Shown piece after piece: positions 31,301-36,901 of a stretch of 41,474 nt of DNA. The stretch comes from a virus. Every line of letters starts with the position of its first letter. The first letter of the stretch is position 1. Both the position numbers and the translations under genes were made by a program. Location of the stretch: the IMG/VR virus record IMGVR_UViG_3300021092_000084, positions 1-41,474 of that record; one strand, 5' to 3'. Below the pieces are notes generated by a model. The model was not told the origin of the DNA and did no database searches. It saw nothing but the letters and a program-made list of their open reading frames with translations.

Positions 31301-33216
31301 CTAAATGATAGTTTTATATTGTTTGGATCAACAGAAGTGACATAGTAGTAACCGGTGGATATTCCAGAAGAATTAAAATTATTTGTATTATAAAATATTA
31401 AATTACCATTTGAATAGTTATGACTTGGAACATAAAAAGTTGACGTAAATCCTTGAAATTCTGCAGGTCTATTTGATTGTACAAACGTTTGTACGGTTCT
31501 TTTATCATCGGTCACGTAAATTGTATAATTTGGCAGTCCCGAAGAAGTCACATAAAAATACTTATTATCTTTACCCAAATAACTATTTTGAACTCCAGTA
31601 GGATATTTTACAATATCAGGAAAATAATTAGTATAGTGATTTGATTTATTAATTGTTTTTTGTATACATTTAATTTTATTTACATTTATACCTACTTGTG
31701 TAAGTTGCACCAATATTTGATTGGAATATTTTTTAATCTGATCAGAAATAGGAAACTCGATGCCTATAATTTCAGCCTGAACAAAATTAGAGTTTTCATC
31801 AAAAACTAATATTTTCTCTTGGTTATATGCAGATATTTTATCATATAGAGTAAATCTAAACTTATTTGAACTTTGTTGTTCAGATAATTCAACATCATGT
31901 TTTGTTGGAATATTGTATATCCATGAATTAAATCTCACATCATCCAATAAATTTTTACCAAAAGAAGATAATTTAATTTTATCCCCTACTCTTAGATTAT
32001 TAGTAGTTTTATAATCAATATCTTGAATAACATTTACGACTCTAAATTCTACTTTAGAAGTATTTCCAAATCCAACATAACTATAAGCAAATTTATCTTC
32101 TACTAAGAAAAGCCCATAATTTAATTTTTTTGTTACACCAGTTACTCCTAAAAATTGGGTGGAAGTTTTATCCGTATAAAAAATTTCTATAAAGTCTGAA
32201 TTTTCGGGTTTGACTAAAATTTTTCCAGATTTTTCAAATCCAACAGTAGAATCAACTATAATATTGTTAGCTCCCACTTGAACATCTTCAAGTATTTTTG
32301 TTTGGCCTGTAGCTCGAAAAGTTCCAGAGAGGGAAGATGAATCTAAAGAAATTTCATATAAATTTTTACCTGATACTGGTCTGAATTCTATATTAAAGAT
32401 AGAACCGGTTGCGGTTGAAATACCAGTATTTTGAAATAAAAAGTTTCCTTTAGTGTTTACTGGATCTGCTCCAGAAATTTTCTCTACAAGAATATTTTTA
32501 GTAACAAAAAAAGTATCTGAAGATGGTTTTAATGTAAAATCATTTGGTTTTATTACATCAATATCACTTCCATACAATACTTTGAATAAAAATTTATAAG
32601 AAGAATCTGTACCTTTTGAAATATAAAAATTTCTTGCATTTAAAAGTACATTTTCTATCGAAACATTTTCATCAAAATTTCTATTTTCAAATCCAAGGAA
32701 AAACTCATACTTAAAATTCTCATAGAATTTAAGTAAAAATAAATTACTTAAATTAATAACCTCAGATCCGGAAGAATGTTCAGTTGCTGAAGTTTTAGAA
32801 AAATTTAAAAATTCAGAATTTTCAAAAGATTCTATAGAATCAATTCCAGAAAATCCTCTGATACACCCAGTAAACGTATTTGTCGTTATACCAGTATATG
32901 TGATGATTTCATCATTAATTTTTAATAATCCATATGTATCTGGCCAACCATCTGTACTATCTACTGTTATAGTGGTGTCATATGTCAATAGATTACTACT
33001 TAATTCAGTTGCCGCAACCAATTTTAGTGGGTTGAATTCACTTGTACTTTTATACTTGTTTATATTTGAAGCTAAATCAACCGTTCCAGACTGATGTTCT
33101 AAAGATTTGTAATATTGTCTTAAAAACTCAACAAATAATGGAGAGTCTTCACTTAGAAATTGGGGAATTTGAGATTCTATTATAGAATCAATTTTTACTC
33201 TTTTAATTTCTGACAT
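19345..33216 (-). CDS. 7: Giant gp7-like baseplate wedge protein, 4623 residues
   Basis: Lies between gp6 and gp8, the T4 gene 7 position. Residues 15-40 (SQIPQFLSEDSPLFVEFLRQ) and 190-230 (FYISKGTDSSYKFLFKVLYG) resemble T4 gp7 FEAFCEAYIQYLSDGYG and FYSTKGIEASYKFLFKVLY. Residues 2395-2435 (NVPYSTWRESVRSIVHPSGF) resemble T4 LPSSRWKSDVIRFVHPVGF. T4 gp7 has 1032 residues and the blocks are close together there. Between and after them are: GGxGY beta repeats (about 730-790 and later); a YHYH domain (1230-1345; GYAYDGNPIYGPYGYG, then EHNGRFCVTPEYPDGVYAYF); a helical module in tandem (about 2540-3040) shared with the left-edge fibre; two DISNSF modules; a BNR-like propeller (about 4055-4365; FVAVGSNGTVISSDNGTSW); and a C-terminus with KLYDFQNRSLS and VYTDNGLTGLSTSP. 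A host-binding role for the insertions is inference. The start ATG is one base from the gp6 stop. Confidence 0.88.
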   Translation of the reverse strand: MSEIKRVKIDSIIESQIPQFLSEDSPLFVEFLRQYYKSLEHQSGTVDLASNINKYKSTSEFNPLKLVAATELSSNLLTYDTTITVDSTDGWPDTYGLLKINDEIITYTGITTNTFTGCIRGFSGIDSIESFENSEFLNFSKTSATEHSSGSEVINLSNLFLLKFYENFKYEFFLGFENRNFDENVSIENVLLNARNFYISKGTDSSYKFLFKVLYGSDIDVIKPNDFTLKPSSDTFFVTKNILVEKISGADPVNTKGNFLFQNTGISTATGSIFNIEFRPVSGKNLYEISLDSSSLSGTFRATGQTKILEDVQVGANNIIVDSTVGFEKSGKILVKPENSDFIEIFYTDKTSTQFLGVTGVTKKLNYGLFLVEDKFAYSYVGFGNTSKVEFRVVNVIQDIDYKTTNNLRVGDKIKLSSFGKNLLDDVRFNSWIYNIPTKHDVELSEQQSSNKFRFTLYDKISAYNQEKILVFDENSNFVQAEIIGIEFPISDQIKKYSNQILVQLTQVGINVNKIKCIQKTINKSNHYTNYFPDIVKYPTGVQNSYLGKDNKYFYVTSSGLPNYTIYVTDDKRTVQTFVQSNRPAEFQGFTSTFYVPSHNYSNGNLIFYNTNNFNSSGISTGYYYVTSVDPNNIKLSFSKSDIFSKKYLEAKSGISSDTIVIGGFANKTLNHQKILKKFPFTPTKVSSADDISKRTTNNKQVGLMVNGVELLSSTYYDENIFYGPIDSIDVTNKGVGYDVVNPPTIEIIDSSGLGAKAHANLSGKVEKIKIISPGIGYQSKPKINIFGGNGAGCSLESNLVKSRLSYGFKSEINVDDTNNIISFLTNIAFEDGEEIVYDSNTNLDVPGLVNGSSYYVGIVSDSKIKLYTTKEESLKKINEVNIIGVSSGFHYFSTLKSKNTITEIYVKDPGQGYSNRKVKVLSVLSFDNDTIGINTFDSYVFAPNHGFSDVELVTYSTTGTPISGLNTSHYYYIKVLDENKFKLSFAGVGISSLTTDNYVNKKYIKFESLGVGTHIIGYPPITISVEATSSLGSTSIISPILKPVVLGQIEDIYLETGGVSYGCTDIVNFHRRPFVGVSSIKSEASLVPIVVNGKIVDVKITNGGKGYREDSDIIITGDGDFAKIEPIINSEGKLVQTNIIDGGVGYGISNTSIRLENRGKSAKFLANLKQWKVDQVVKFQNYTNENDDSILLDPQNQELGLQVCSYYIPKKLRYQLSDNFTASNKETSGELRHSPIFGYAYDGNPIYGPYGYGNASGGAIRQIKTSYVLKAVTDPDIRPSSFQAGYFVNDYVYDGSGDLDEHNGRFCVTPEYPDGVYAYFYSVDIDISKVAKNRYPYIVGPTFNNIPLEENFLPIYNQGYDFFTNEVTRNVGPYYLNYSRSSYGLIDNVSDNYKQEFQITNLNSGTIQDVSIFSPGHNYKVNDLILLDNKGSGGTGANIVISKLKGKEIKNISVQSKSFSNVVFVPKYNQIEAQFDTPHQFYNLEPVTISGVSTISAIELEGLYKINVNDKVVQLIESIPTQAVTGISTFIKVKDISGFSVNDFIGIGTETLLITGISPQRSGFFVNRISNTGVHTSGIDDVVLLPKKFTFKTENPIAGVFIPNTTTFFDPKESVGTGFSGITRTVVGLGTTSFESRFIPAKSIYLPNHKFYTGQPLTYNAGLSGTPLYINKVGSGVSFTIVNNQTVYAVNLGKDYIGISTVGYTTSTGIGTDLACVEFWNIDQAFGVVGSAHSLTTQNQNLTASVNRVSGIVTTSENHGLSVGDQVEFKILSTLTESHKLFFDKINRKVLIGQYTFNNSNVSLSNNSIKNTSFRNIKNGTKVVYFADNPLGGLTNGRVYYIFKKDVDIISFCEYESDIFISKEIDITSPSSGGSQSIKIINPQITPYKGSIISFDLSDASLSDMSLDFYVDSNFTRKIEFIGLFNDGFAITRSGIPGQTNASITINTNVNEFPKVLYYKLNPISPLDQSKNQISTDEEVVSFNKITVIEHQLNTKINIDLINSDNAFSFNSVKNLTDTELQILPSANISYTTTSENADGPIEDVKVNFGGRGYLKLPTISRIVSDSGNNAVLKLISNDIGKIETLTRIKDGFDYPTDPTLSAQLSSIIVCGIKNIRTIDKIEILNAGKKYNTAPVLFVKNGGNIELKSSISGGSIVKVDIIKNSTSLSSPLEIIPIYNSNGYEIDAFTISGNDVTIELLNTPISYPLVNIGYGSTIVQFPFSIGDKIFIEKCTLTSQTSGLANFNSSSYDYTFFTVTGVSTSNNTITYSMSGISTGSFGTYDDERRGYVINKKDMASFEMVLKDDVTYQSSEKVVSPGFSGRIMENGWDDKLNQMRIIDSSGTFKIGDSLFGETSKITGVVEYLSSFELNSTLGAIRDKENSSNNDGILNEFQQRISDNFYYQKFSYSLRTNVPYSTWRESVRSIVHPSGFQEFSDYTLYTQPTSNEVLVGISKSENMKPKLLGSSSSLLFNIDSEVDFASIKNYALVYEDDLYPDGSTDKIFFTEGVELKPYILNETNKVLRIDDISPEFTGTTEVYLNGRYADAASLLELNNEFIQQEVLSFVQFNYPNIGLSTTYNVSYIVDAVTHDLKYNSNNLSVEAGLSYWNAGYSYTSAETDRILFAYNYVKFIGQYIINNQTPPTLYQTAVAQKFNFEIIQDPLNVTSTKFKNARNLILLNKREIQDRSLSAVAVGFPTGFYFPGDSQTNSRSRYYRAYQLIQINRTEIVNTAWNNTVAVYPAIAATEVSCKRDLGYLVDAISLDLFTGGNAYSRLFVLKYFDNGLPIVNGLVGEVAESTFAFGQAQTLMRTAVTNGLTLKNLNSTPGPTIFGGGGGNVAITSTAACTDVQNTIISLVGIVSTIISVGSTATLPIANPGTYNTGGLKCFRDLGYIIDGVAQDISYGTNQHTIYNTKKYFNGAGVALTNGLVGEESQSILVFETSKYFMKQAITNQLYARNLTIEPDPLTGVNTTTNSYLDIQTNINTLVGILTVAIGNSSLSGIPTENYGTTDCADVRTSLGNYVGIITTIIGLGTSFAPTMTYPSLTLGGGIVGLTTFKLKNKGTSLFKHVFNSASENVISLSSNTLTIFNHNYQTGQELDYNFSDGSPIGIATTSYVGSGATVLMQVHKLTGTAIFENGYSVAITTSVTGVSTVLSPVGPTSKLYLQAVGLGTAGIGTNARFNILINYNSSTGQPISTSVILMEGGRSYSVGQTVSIAGTYLGGVTPTNDLTFKISSVGPTGIQTRANETYLNVPSTDTNGAIFNVTRNGSGYVSVVDVVQGGVGYATTSIVSIAGTYLGGSSFDFVSFSPAVLGSKILPKTVFVYKLSDNQFGLLGLSTSSTFLNITQLGIGSHSLSLKNPNANAFISIDNIVQPPLSRTSLIIGLSSAVSTATTTILNISSGITSVVVGDVIALNNEYLNVKNVLLSQNKLDVERGSFGSTIGIHSVGIAGTVFKGKFNIVGDTIIFATAPYGLTGPTGVQTGSSFSGRVFSRQINANEPRDKNIILDDISNSFTGIAATQFTVKVDGNTTTTLFNNVNNSSNISNNPLIFINGVFQTPSVDVTVENSITNSLAFLSGTPSAGRISVVSISTSFGYQPRLVASADAIVSAAGTISSIVVNGGGSGYRNAPPVSLASTIGYGASLVAFVGTSGTTLGIVTSIKVVTPGIGYTITSPPTVVIGIPTGYSNLGLAYTGGTSGVGQQAKITVEVGSGSSIIDFKFDNPGIGYKVGDKLKVVGIPTVHSGPLTEFVLTVDVVETDSFSGFYPGQFIKFNDISNSFNGFRKKFTLSTEINGVTEIINLRTPTGSDLDITNNIFIFLNDILQDPTYSYTFRGSRVIFTEAPIAGSKCTILYYRGSSVDVSEITPPKTIKEGDTVTIQESATDIFDIQQFDRVVKTLTSSDQLDTFIYSSIGIDDDVSKFRPLTWKKQKQDRIISGTLFSKSRPSVQANIFPNAHIIKKIEASDDVIYVDNAFPLFSDLDQLNENIRDIFITENRTVIDSIGQATVSGASTVSSIIIANAGVGYANTLSPKVRISTSSIKKKDPIYNWKYVNISGITSSSVFNNISYGNQFVAVGNSSLFAYSFDGQLWTTGNVGVGSTVNLKSVKKVSIGSSDIILTVGTKAKIAQAVGYSSTITSWDQIPCFEEITLVGVGVIGYNPTTYNGSFNSITYGSNGWVVVGTGGSIFTSSGIITSRFVSRYSGVNQDLNSIAYGNQYFVAVGSNGTVISSDNGTSWEINQSGVPSFQKYNEVIFDGSKFVVVGNNGTILKSINRTQYQVVSNNINSSENIIDITYFDGLYVGITSVNKMYYSFDLQNWTYRNTLQSNQLNDALFANSLGLDGTFVAVGAAGTIITSTPVYHGATAQSVVTNGQVSSINITDGGFGYFNYDIPSVIIESEIFKKELIRSFKVKGDYGNIIGVTTFLAGTPGIGTTSPKIDFRLKSETYDNSTLGIGYSSPNTFGVTASQLQKGDYFVISQSNVQTDGSLIGISTLLGGMSNYPNSKIGIATNFLDGVYIVENVTTPFAGIVTVTCHFAPDSGTSVSVSDRGTYDSNTSTFSGINTNGFYGRYSWSKLYDFQNRSLSLGGSKSFDVYTDNGLTGLSTSPRVIRTRPNLSN
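20120..21050 (-). other. BNR-like beta-propeller segment of the gp7-like giant
   Basis: Within residues about 4055-4365, blades repeat the pattern ISYGNQFVAVGN...SFDGQLWTT, ITYGSNGWVVVGTGGSIFTS, IAYGNQYFVAVGSNGTVISS, FDGSKFVVVGNNGTILKS and FDGLYVGIT...SFDLQNWTY. The SxDxxxW Asp-box-like turns are those of sialidase/BNR and Ycf48-type propellers. Five to seven blades are visible. Binding of a glycan or protein is inferred from fold class only. Confidence 0.7.
24090..25590 (-). repeat. Helical module in the giant, shared with the left-edge fibre
   Basis: Encodes YVKFIGQYIINNQTPPTLYQ, RSRYYRAYQLIQINRTEIV, CKRDLGYLVDAISLDLFTGG, NGLVGE, MRTAVTNGL, NSTPGP and STAACTDVQN. The fibre at 1-1180 encodes the same string in the same order: YVKFIGQYVINNQSPPTLYQ, CQRDLGYFVDAVSTDVFTGG, NATPGP and STAACTDVQN. 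The giant also contains a second diverged tandem copy (CFRDLGYIIDGVAQDISYG, then NGLVGEESQSI). DNA similarity is visible too, for example 488-526 against about 25042-25080. Confidence 0.9.
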
Positions 33217-33217
33217 T

Positions 33218-35128
33218 TTATCTAGTATACTGTCCGTTTAGATAGCTTGATGTTGAAACATATTGTGTAGCTGAAATATTTTCACCTGAGGTAATACTAT
33301 CTTCAATCATATTTACCACTGATTTTTGTATATCAACTTGAAGATATAAATCTTTCAATCCAATAACATCATTGGATTCGGGAATAGCTTGAACTTCGAT
33401 TACTCCACTCTCTGTAGTTGAATCTATTATATTTACCACATTCAAAAGTATCTCTCCTTTTTTATAATCAATAGTTCCAGCATTTGCAGTAACTATCGTA
33501 GGAACATTATTTGTCAATTTAAAAAAGAATATTCTTCCAAAATTTGTCGTTTTAGATGTATCTAATGTTCCCGCTGTTGCACTATCTTGTACTTGTACAT
33601 CCGCCATATAAATTATTTCTGAAGTTCCAAATATTTTAAATCCTGTTGATTTAATGGAGTATCCATTTTTTTTAATATGTATTCTATTTCCAAAACATAA
33701 CTCATATGTTGCAGCAGTGTTTAATTTTGGAATTAAATCTCTCCTCATTCTAACTTTTGTTATATTCGATGTTACTGCTTTATCGGAATCATCAATTAAT
33801 CCAACAACCTTACTATATTTGAATCTTCCGCCAAAACTATTAACATCAGAAGATTTTGAGTATGTTGTTAAAGTATTTAAAATTTTTCCTCTGATAGATT
33901 CTGGACGAGTAGACCTATTTACGTTGTAATAAACGGAAGAATCTATTTCAACATACAAATATGACAAATCAACAATTTCTGGCTTAATGCCAGCTATTGA
34001 ATATTGTTTTAATGATCTGGATATTTCCTGTTTTGTTAAAGATGATAAAAATTGCCCATTTCTTGGTTTTATAGAAATGAATACTTTACCATATTCAGGT
34101 GGATCCAACTCTTCTCCACCATAAGCAGTCACAGAATCAACATTTGAATATATGTACGGTATCAATCCCTTATAGTCATTTGCTGTTACTGCTCTATACT
34201 GAGAAGCATAAACTCTTGGAGCCAAATATTTAATTGAATCAATATTTTCAATTTCATCACCATTTTGTGATGGAAACTCAGTAAGAGGTAAAGAAACTCC
34301 AGAAGAAATTTCTTCAAGATTATTATCTTTCAATATTCCGGCAAAAGTAAAATTATTTGCACCATTACCAGAAGTACCACTCGTAACAATATAGCTAACT
34401 TCAATTCTGCTTCCATCTGGAGGTCTTTTTCCTAAAATATCATCCCCAAATCTAATTTCATATTTTTGATCGGAAACTTCCTGAATCAAAAATATTCTAG
34501 AGTCTTTATTAATGTTTAAAATATTATTATAAATTGTATAAATTTCAGTAACTTGATCTGTAACTTTAATTCTAATAGTAGTAGTATCAATATTTGGATT
34601 TGGTAAAATAAATCTTTGATTTTTTTGGGAATAATCCATTATAAAAGTACTAGTTAAATATCTCCCCTCATATACTTCTAAATTATTAAAATGTGCAAAT
34701 CCATCACCTTCTATAGGAGTGGTTACATTTTCTGGAATTGAAAATATAAAATTGCCACCAACTACAGCCCCTAATACAATAGTGCCTGCATAAACAGTAA
34801 CTGTTCTAGAATTGTTATTGTTTCTCATATCCACTGAGAAACTTATTTTTGTCCTTGAAGATCTTCTTGACCTAGGAACATAACCTATATTACGAGCCAG
34901 TGAAACAACATTTTCTCTAAGAGTTGCACTATCTAAGAAAGTTTCATTTACTGCCATATTCGTATTATAGGCAGTAATATAACTATTGTATGCTAAGAGA
35001 TCAATTAGTGTAGAAAAATTAGATCCTTCAAAATCAAAGTCGGTGAACTCACTATTTGCTCGCAAATAGTCTTTGATCTGTATTCTTAGATCGTTAAAGT
35101 CTAAATTTGTGAATTGATTAAATGACAT
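33218..35128 (-). CDS. 6: Baseplate wedge protein gp6 (baseplate J family)
   Basis: At 636 residues it is close to T4 gp6 (660). The N-terminal half carries the baseplate J pattern: DFDFEGSNFSTLIDLLAYNS at about 25-50, ETFLDSATLRENVVSLARNI, then GYVPRSRRSSRTKI, followed by a beta domain with FGDDILGKRPPDGSRIEVSY at about 225-250. RAVTANDYKGLIPYIYSNVD at about 310-335 is also typical. gp6 forms the ring that holds the wedges together around the hub. The ATG shares one base with the gp25 stop, and the gp7-like giant starts one base after its own stop, so gp25, gp6 and gp7 look like a coupled unit. Nothing looks truncated. Confidence 0.95.
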   Translation of the reverse strand: MSFNQFTNLDFNDLRIQIKDYLRANSEFTDFDFEGSNFSTLIDLLAYNSYITAYNTNMAVNETFLDSATLRENVVSLARNIGYVPRSRRSSRTKISFSVDMRNNNNSRTVTVYAGTIVLGAVVGGNFIFSIPENVTTPIEGDGFAHFNNLEVYEGRYLTSTFIMDYSQKNQRFILPNPNIDTTTIRIKVTDQVTEIYTIYNNILNINKDSRIFLIQEVSDQKYEIRFGDDILGKRPPDGSRIEVSYIVTSGTSGNGANNFTFAGILKDNNLEEISSGVSLPLTEFPSQNGDEIENIDSIKYLAPRVYASQYRAVTANDYKGLIPYIYSNVDSVTAYGGEELDPPEYGKVFISIKPRNGQFLSSLTKQEISRSLKQYSIAGIKPEIVDLSYLYVEIDSSVYYNVNRSTRPESIRGKILNTLTTYSKSSDVNSFGGRFKYSKVVGLIDDSDKAVTSNITKVRMRRDLIPKLNTAATYELCFGNRIHIKKNGYSIKSTGFKIFGTSEIIYMADVQVQDSATAGTLDTSKTTNFGRIFFFKLTNNVPTIVTANAGTIDYKKGEILLNVVNIIDSTTESGVIEVQAIPESNDVIGLKDLYLQVDIQKSVVNMIEDSITSGENISATQYVSTSSYLNGQYTR

Positions 35129-35526
35129 TAGACTCTAGTTGGTTGTAATATGAAGTCTACTGTTTGAGGAGGAATTGATAATCCAATAACATCGTAAGAT
35201 ATTGCAATATTTAATTCATTAGTATAATCTGGATAACTAACTTCAACAGAAGATATTTTAATTCTTGGTTCAAAATTCTTAAGCAAAATTTCAATATCTA
35301 TTTGTAAAGATCTAGCTAAAGGAATTGATTGAAGTTCAAAAACTGAACTTTCAATATTAGTTCCTATAAGACTATTAAAAAATTTTTCTCCAATTCTAGT
35401 TCTAACTAGATTAACTACAGATTTTTTAATAGCATCAGCATCATTTAATGATAAAATATCATTAGTTACAGGATTTCTAGTAAATGAAAGACTAATGTCT
35501 CTAAATTTTCTAGAAATCCTTCTCAT
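35128..35526 (-). CDS. 25: Baseplate wedge protein gp25 (GPW/gp25 family)
   Basis: The family pattern of lysozyme-like gp25 is clear: DIKKSVVNLV-type text appears as DADAIKKSVVNLVRTRIGEK, followed by FFNSLIGTNIESSVFEL and LNIAISYDVIG. The length, 132-133 residues, equals T4 gp25 (132). The ORF can begin at GTG (35529) or the next codon ATG (35526). I prefer the ATG, and the choice changes only one residue. gp25 links the sheath-initiating part of the wedge to gp6 and gp53. Its stop overlaps the gp6 ATG by one base. AATAAATA, a late-like motif, lies 16 bases upstream. Confidence 0.93.
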   Translation of the reverse strand: MRRISRKFRDISLSFTRNPVTNDILSLNDADAIKKSVVNLVRTRIGEKFFNSLIGTNIESSVFELQSIPLARSLQIDIEILLKNFEPRIKISSVEVSYPDYTNELNIAISYDVIGLSIPPQTVDFILQPTRV

Positions 35527-35541
35527 CACTCAAACTAAGGG

Positions 35542-35549
35542 TATTTATT
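35542..35549 (-). promoter_or_regulatory. Possible late promoter AATAAATA upstream of gp25
   Basis: The minus strand reads AATAAATA, one base from TATAAATA, just upstream of the gp25 start in the 36-base gap after the 96-residue gene. It is placed to drive the gp25-gp6-gp7-gp8 block. The leader would be very short. Confidence 0.4.
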
Positions 35550-35565
35550 ATATGTATAAGACCTT

Positions 35566-35856
35566 TTACCACTTTTTACCATAGGTTGGTTCAGTTCCGT
35601 ATGACCAATCATCATAATCTTCATCATTACGAATCTGCTCATGTAGTTGATTTTGCGTTTTTATCCGCTCAGAGAAGAACCCATACCCATAAGTATAGTG
35701 TCCGCTATAATCTTTACCTTCGAAAGTCACTAATTTTGCTTCTAAATCTTCAATTTTCTTCAAAAAATCGTCAGATCCATAATCAGTGATCAATTTTGTG
35801 GTCCCCCACGTTTCCTTCATGTAATTCGAGTCTCTATCGACTGGTAAATTTGACAT
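35566..35856 (-). CDS. Hypothetical protein, 96 residues
   Basis: Not recognised as a named family. It is acidic and rich in Tyr, Trp and Asp, with KIEDLEAKLVTFEGKDYSGH as a likely helix (residues about 30-50) and a C-terminus with DDWSYGTEPTYGKKW. There is no transmembrane or signal segment. The ATG has a good ribosome binding site (AGGAG, 6 bases upstream), and a perfect 7-bp hairpin abuts that site. It lies directly ahead of gp25 and may be a baseplate or assembly factor by position only. Confidence 0.75.
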   Translation of the reverse strand: MSNLPVDRDSNYMKETWGTTKLITDYGSDDFLKKIEDLEAKLVTFEGKDYSGHYTYGYGFFSERIKTQNQLHEQIRNDEDYDDWSYGTEPTYGKKW

Positions 35857-35864
35857 TTTAGCTC

Positions 35865-35881
35865 CTGATTTGTTAAATCAG
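35865..35881 (-). promoter_or_regulatory. Hairpin abutting the ribosome binding site of the 96-residue gene
   Basis: A perfect inverted repeat, ctgattt/aaatcag with a 3-base loop. On the mRNA the 3' arm ends CAG and runs straight into the AGGAG site, sharing bases with it. No T-run follows, so termination is unlikely. It could influence ribosome access. Confidence 0.45.
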
Positions 35882-35898
35882 AACTTTTTACGGGGTTG

Positions 35899-36366
35899 CT
35901 ATCCCGAAATTTCGTCTGTCATTACCGATTCGTACTCATCACCAAGTATTTTTTTAAGATATTCTTCGTTCCAATAAGTATAATACTCAGTTTTTGCTAA
36001 TTTTTTGCGAATTTTGCTCAATTTTACCTTAGATTGACACAAAATTAAGTTAAATTTCTTATTATTTGTTTGAACCCCATTGATAAAAGTAGGTTGAGAC
36101 GCACAATCTTCAAAAAATGTGTAGTAGGGGAACTTTTCATTATAGATATCTACCCATTTCTTAACTTGAGTTAAATTCCAAAAGTCATCTACAATAAAAA
36201 TGATGACATCATAACCTGGTTCAGGTACAATATCATCAATTGGACACTCAATAATTTTATTTTTAGAGTTAGAAGCATAAGGACAAACAGAGAATCCTCC
36301 AAGTTCTTCTCTTTCTTTAGCTACATCTTTAGCCCATGATAAAATATAAGCTTCTTTTTCATTCAT
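35899..36366 (-). CDS. Hypothetical protein, 155 residues
   Basis: Not recognised with confidence. Residues 1-30 are a helix followed by GGFSVCPYA, a Cys-Pro-Tyr motif. The middle (PGYDVIIFIVDDFWNLTQVK) alternates strand and helix, and the C-terminus (KVKLSKIRKKLAKTEYYTYW) is basic and helical, then acidic. The order of strands and helices suggests a small alpha/beta domain. The ATG has a ribosome binding site (AGGA) inside the end of the upstream 52-residue gene, two bases away, so translation is probably coupled. I can offer no function. Confidence 0.7.
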   Translation of the reverse strand: MNEKEAYILSWAKDVAKEREELGGFSVCPYASNSKNKIIECPIDDIVPEPGYDVIIFIVDDFWNLTQVKKWVDIYNEKFPYYTFFEDCASQPTFINGVQTNNKKFNLILCQSKVKLSKIRKKLAKTEYYTYWNEEYLKKILGDEYESVMTDEISG

Positions 36367-36368
36367 AA

Positions 36369-36527
36369 TTATCCTGCTGCAAGAGGAGAATTTGGATTTG
36401 GCTTAGAAACGTAATTACTTCTTACTTGTTGTGCAACATTATAACCAAAAACTTTAGCATCTACTGGAGGAGTTTCAGGAGCATCTGCAAGATTTGGTCC
36501 TAGTTTTGGATTTAGGTCTTCTGACAT
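36369..36527 (-). CDS. Small hypothetical protein, 52 residues
   Basis: ATG at 36527, TAA at 36369. The sequence starts MSEDLNPKLGPNLADAPETP, is proline- and asparagine-rich in both halves, has VFGYNVAQQVRSNYV in the middle, and ends SKPNPNSPLAAG. It looks unstructured apart from a short central helix. It is packed two bases from the next gene, and a CTAAATA motif lies about 26 bases upstream. Its tight spacing and open frame support a real gene. Function unknown. Confidence 0.6.
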   Translation of the reverse strand: MSEDLNPKLGPNLADAPETPPVDAKVFGYNVAQQVRSNYVSKPNPNSPLAAG

Positions 36528-36551
36528 TGTGGTGAAAATAATAACTTAAAA

Positions 36552-36662
36552 TTATTTAGACTTTTTGCCTTTATTTGCTTTTGCTTGGGTTTTAATACCT
36601 TTATATCTTTTATCTGGTCGGCAAAGATTGCCCTCTCTTACTGTTCTTTGAGTTTTACTCAT
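36552..36662 (-). CDS. Tiny basic protein, 36 residues
   Basis: ATG at 36662, TAA at 36552. It starts MSKTQRTVREGNLCRPDKRY and then is almost all Lys, Ala, Gly and Gln to the end (KGKKSK). The ATG overlaps the TGA of the 50-residue gene as ATGA, a classic coupling. The strong basic charge suggests nucleic-acid or virion binding, but no family is recognised. Confidence 0.6.
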   Translation of the reverse strand: MSKTQRTVREGNLCRPDKRYKGIKTQAKANKGKKSK

Positions 36663-36811
36663 TTTCCTTGTCCTCGATAAGGTTTACGAGCCTTGTTACG
36701 GCTTGTTGCAGCATATTTAGTTCCAGTTCCCATACCTTGACGAGTCAGTTTGGGTTTTCCAGGTACATAACCTACATTTTTATTTAATCCACCTTTTGAT
36801 TTTACTGCCAT
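36659..36811 (-). CDS. Small basic Gly/Lys-rich protein, 50 residues
   Basis: ATG at 36811, TGA at 36659. It starts MAVKSKGGLNKNVGYVPGKP, has many Lys and Arg, and ends RKPYRGQGK. A good ribosome binding site (GAGGT) sits about 9 bases upstream. It is followed by the 36-residue gene through an ATGA overlap. Both are strongly basic and may bind nucleic acid or the virion, which is inference. The region upstream contains a direct repeat of CGCGCCAAAA. Confidence 0.65.
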   Translation of the reverse strand: MAVKSKGGLNKNVGYVPGKPKLTRQGMGTGTKYAATSRNKARKPYRGQGK

Positions 36812-36842
36812 TTTTCTAATACCTCACAGTTGGTTTTACTTG

Positions 36843-36873
36843 CGCGCCAAAATTGCCTTCAAACGCGCCAAAA
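36843..36873. promoter_or_regulatory. Operator-like direct repeat cgcgccaaaa, 21-bp spacing
   Basis: cgcgccaaaa occurs at 36843-36852 and 36864-36873, 21 bp apart, which is two helical turns. It is the main GC-rich patch within the AT-rich part, upstream of the 50-residue gene. The spacing suggests a site for a protein dimer. No repressor was seen in the window. Confidence 0.35.
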
Positions 36874-36901
36874 CATTAATTTCTAGGAATTCGACACATA
36901 A

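Noticed and set aside
35865-35914. Possible terminator after the 155-residue gene
   Set aside because: The stems are short or lack a T-run, and the following gene is tightly placed with its own ribosome binding site.
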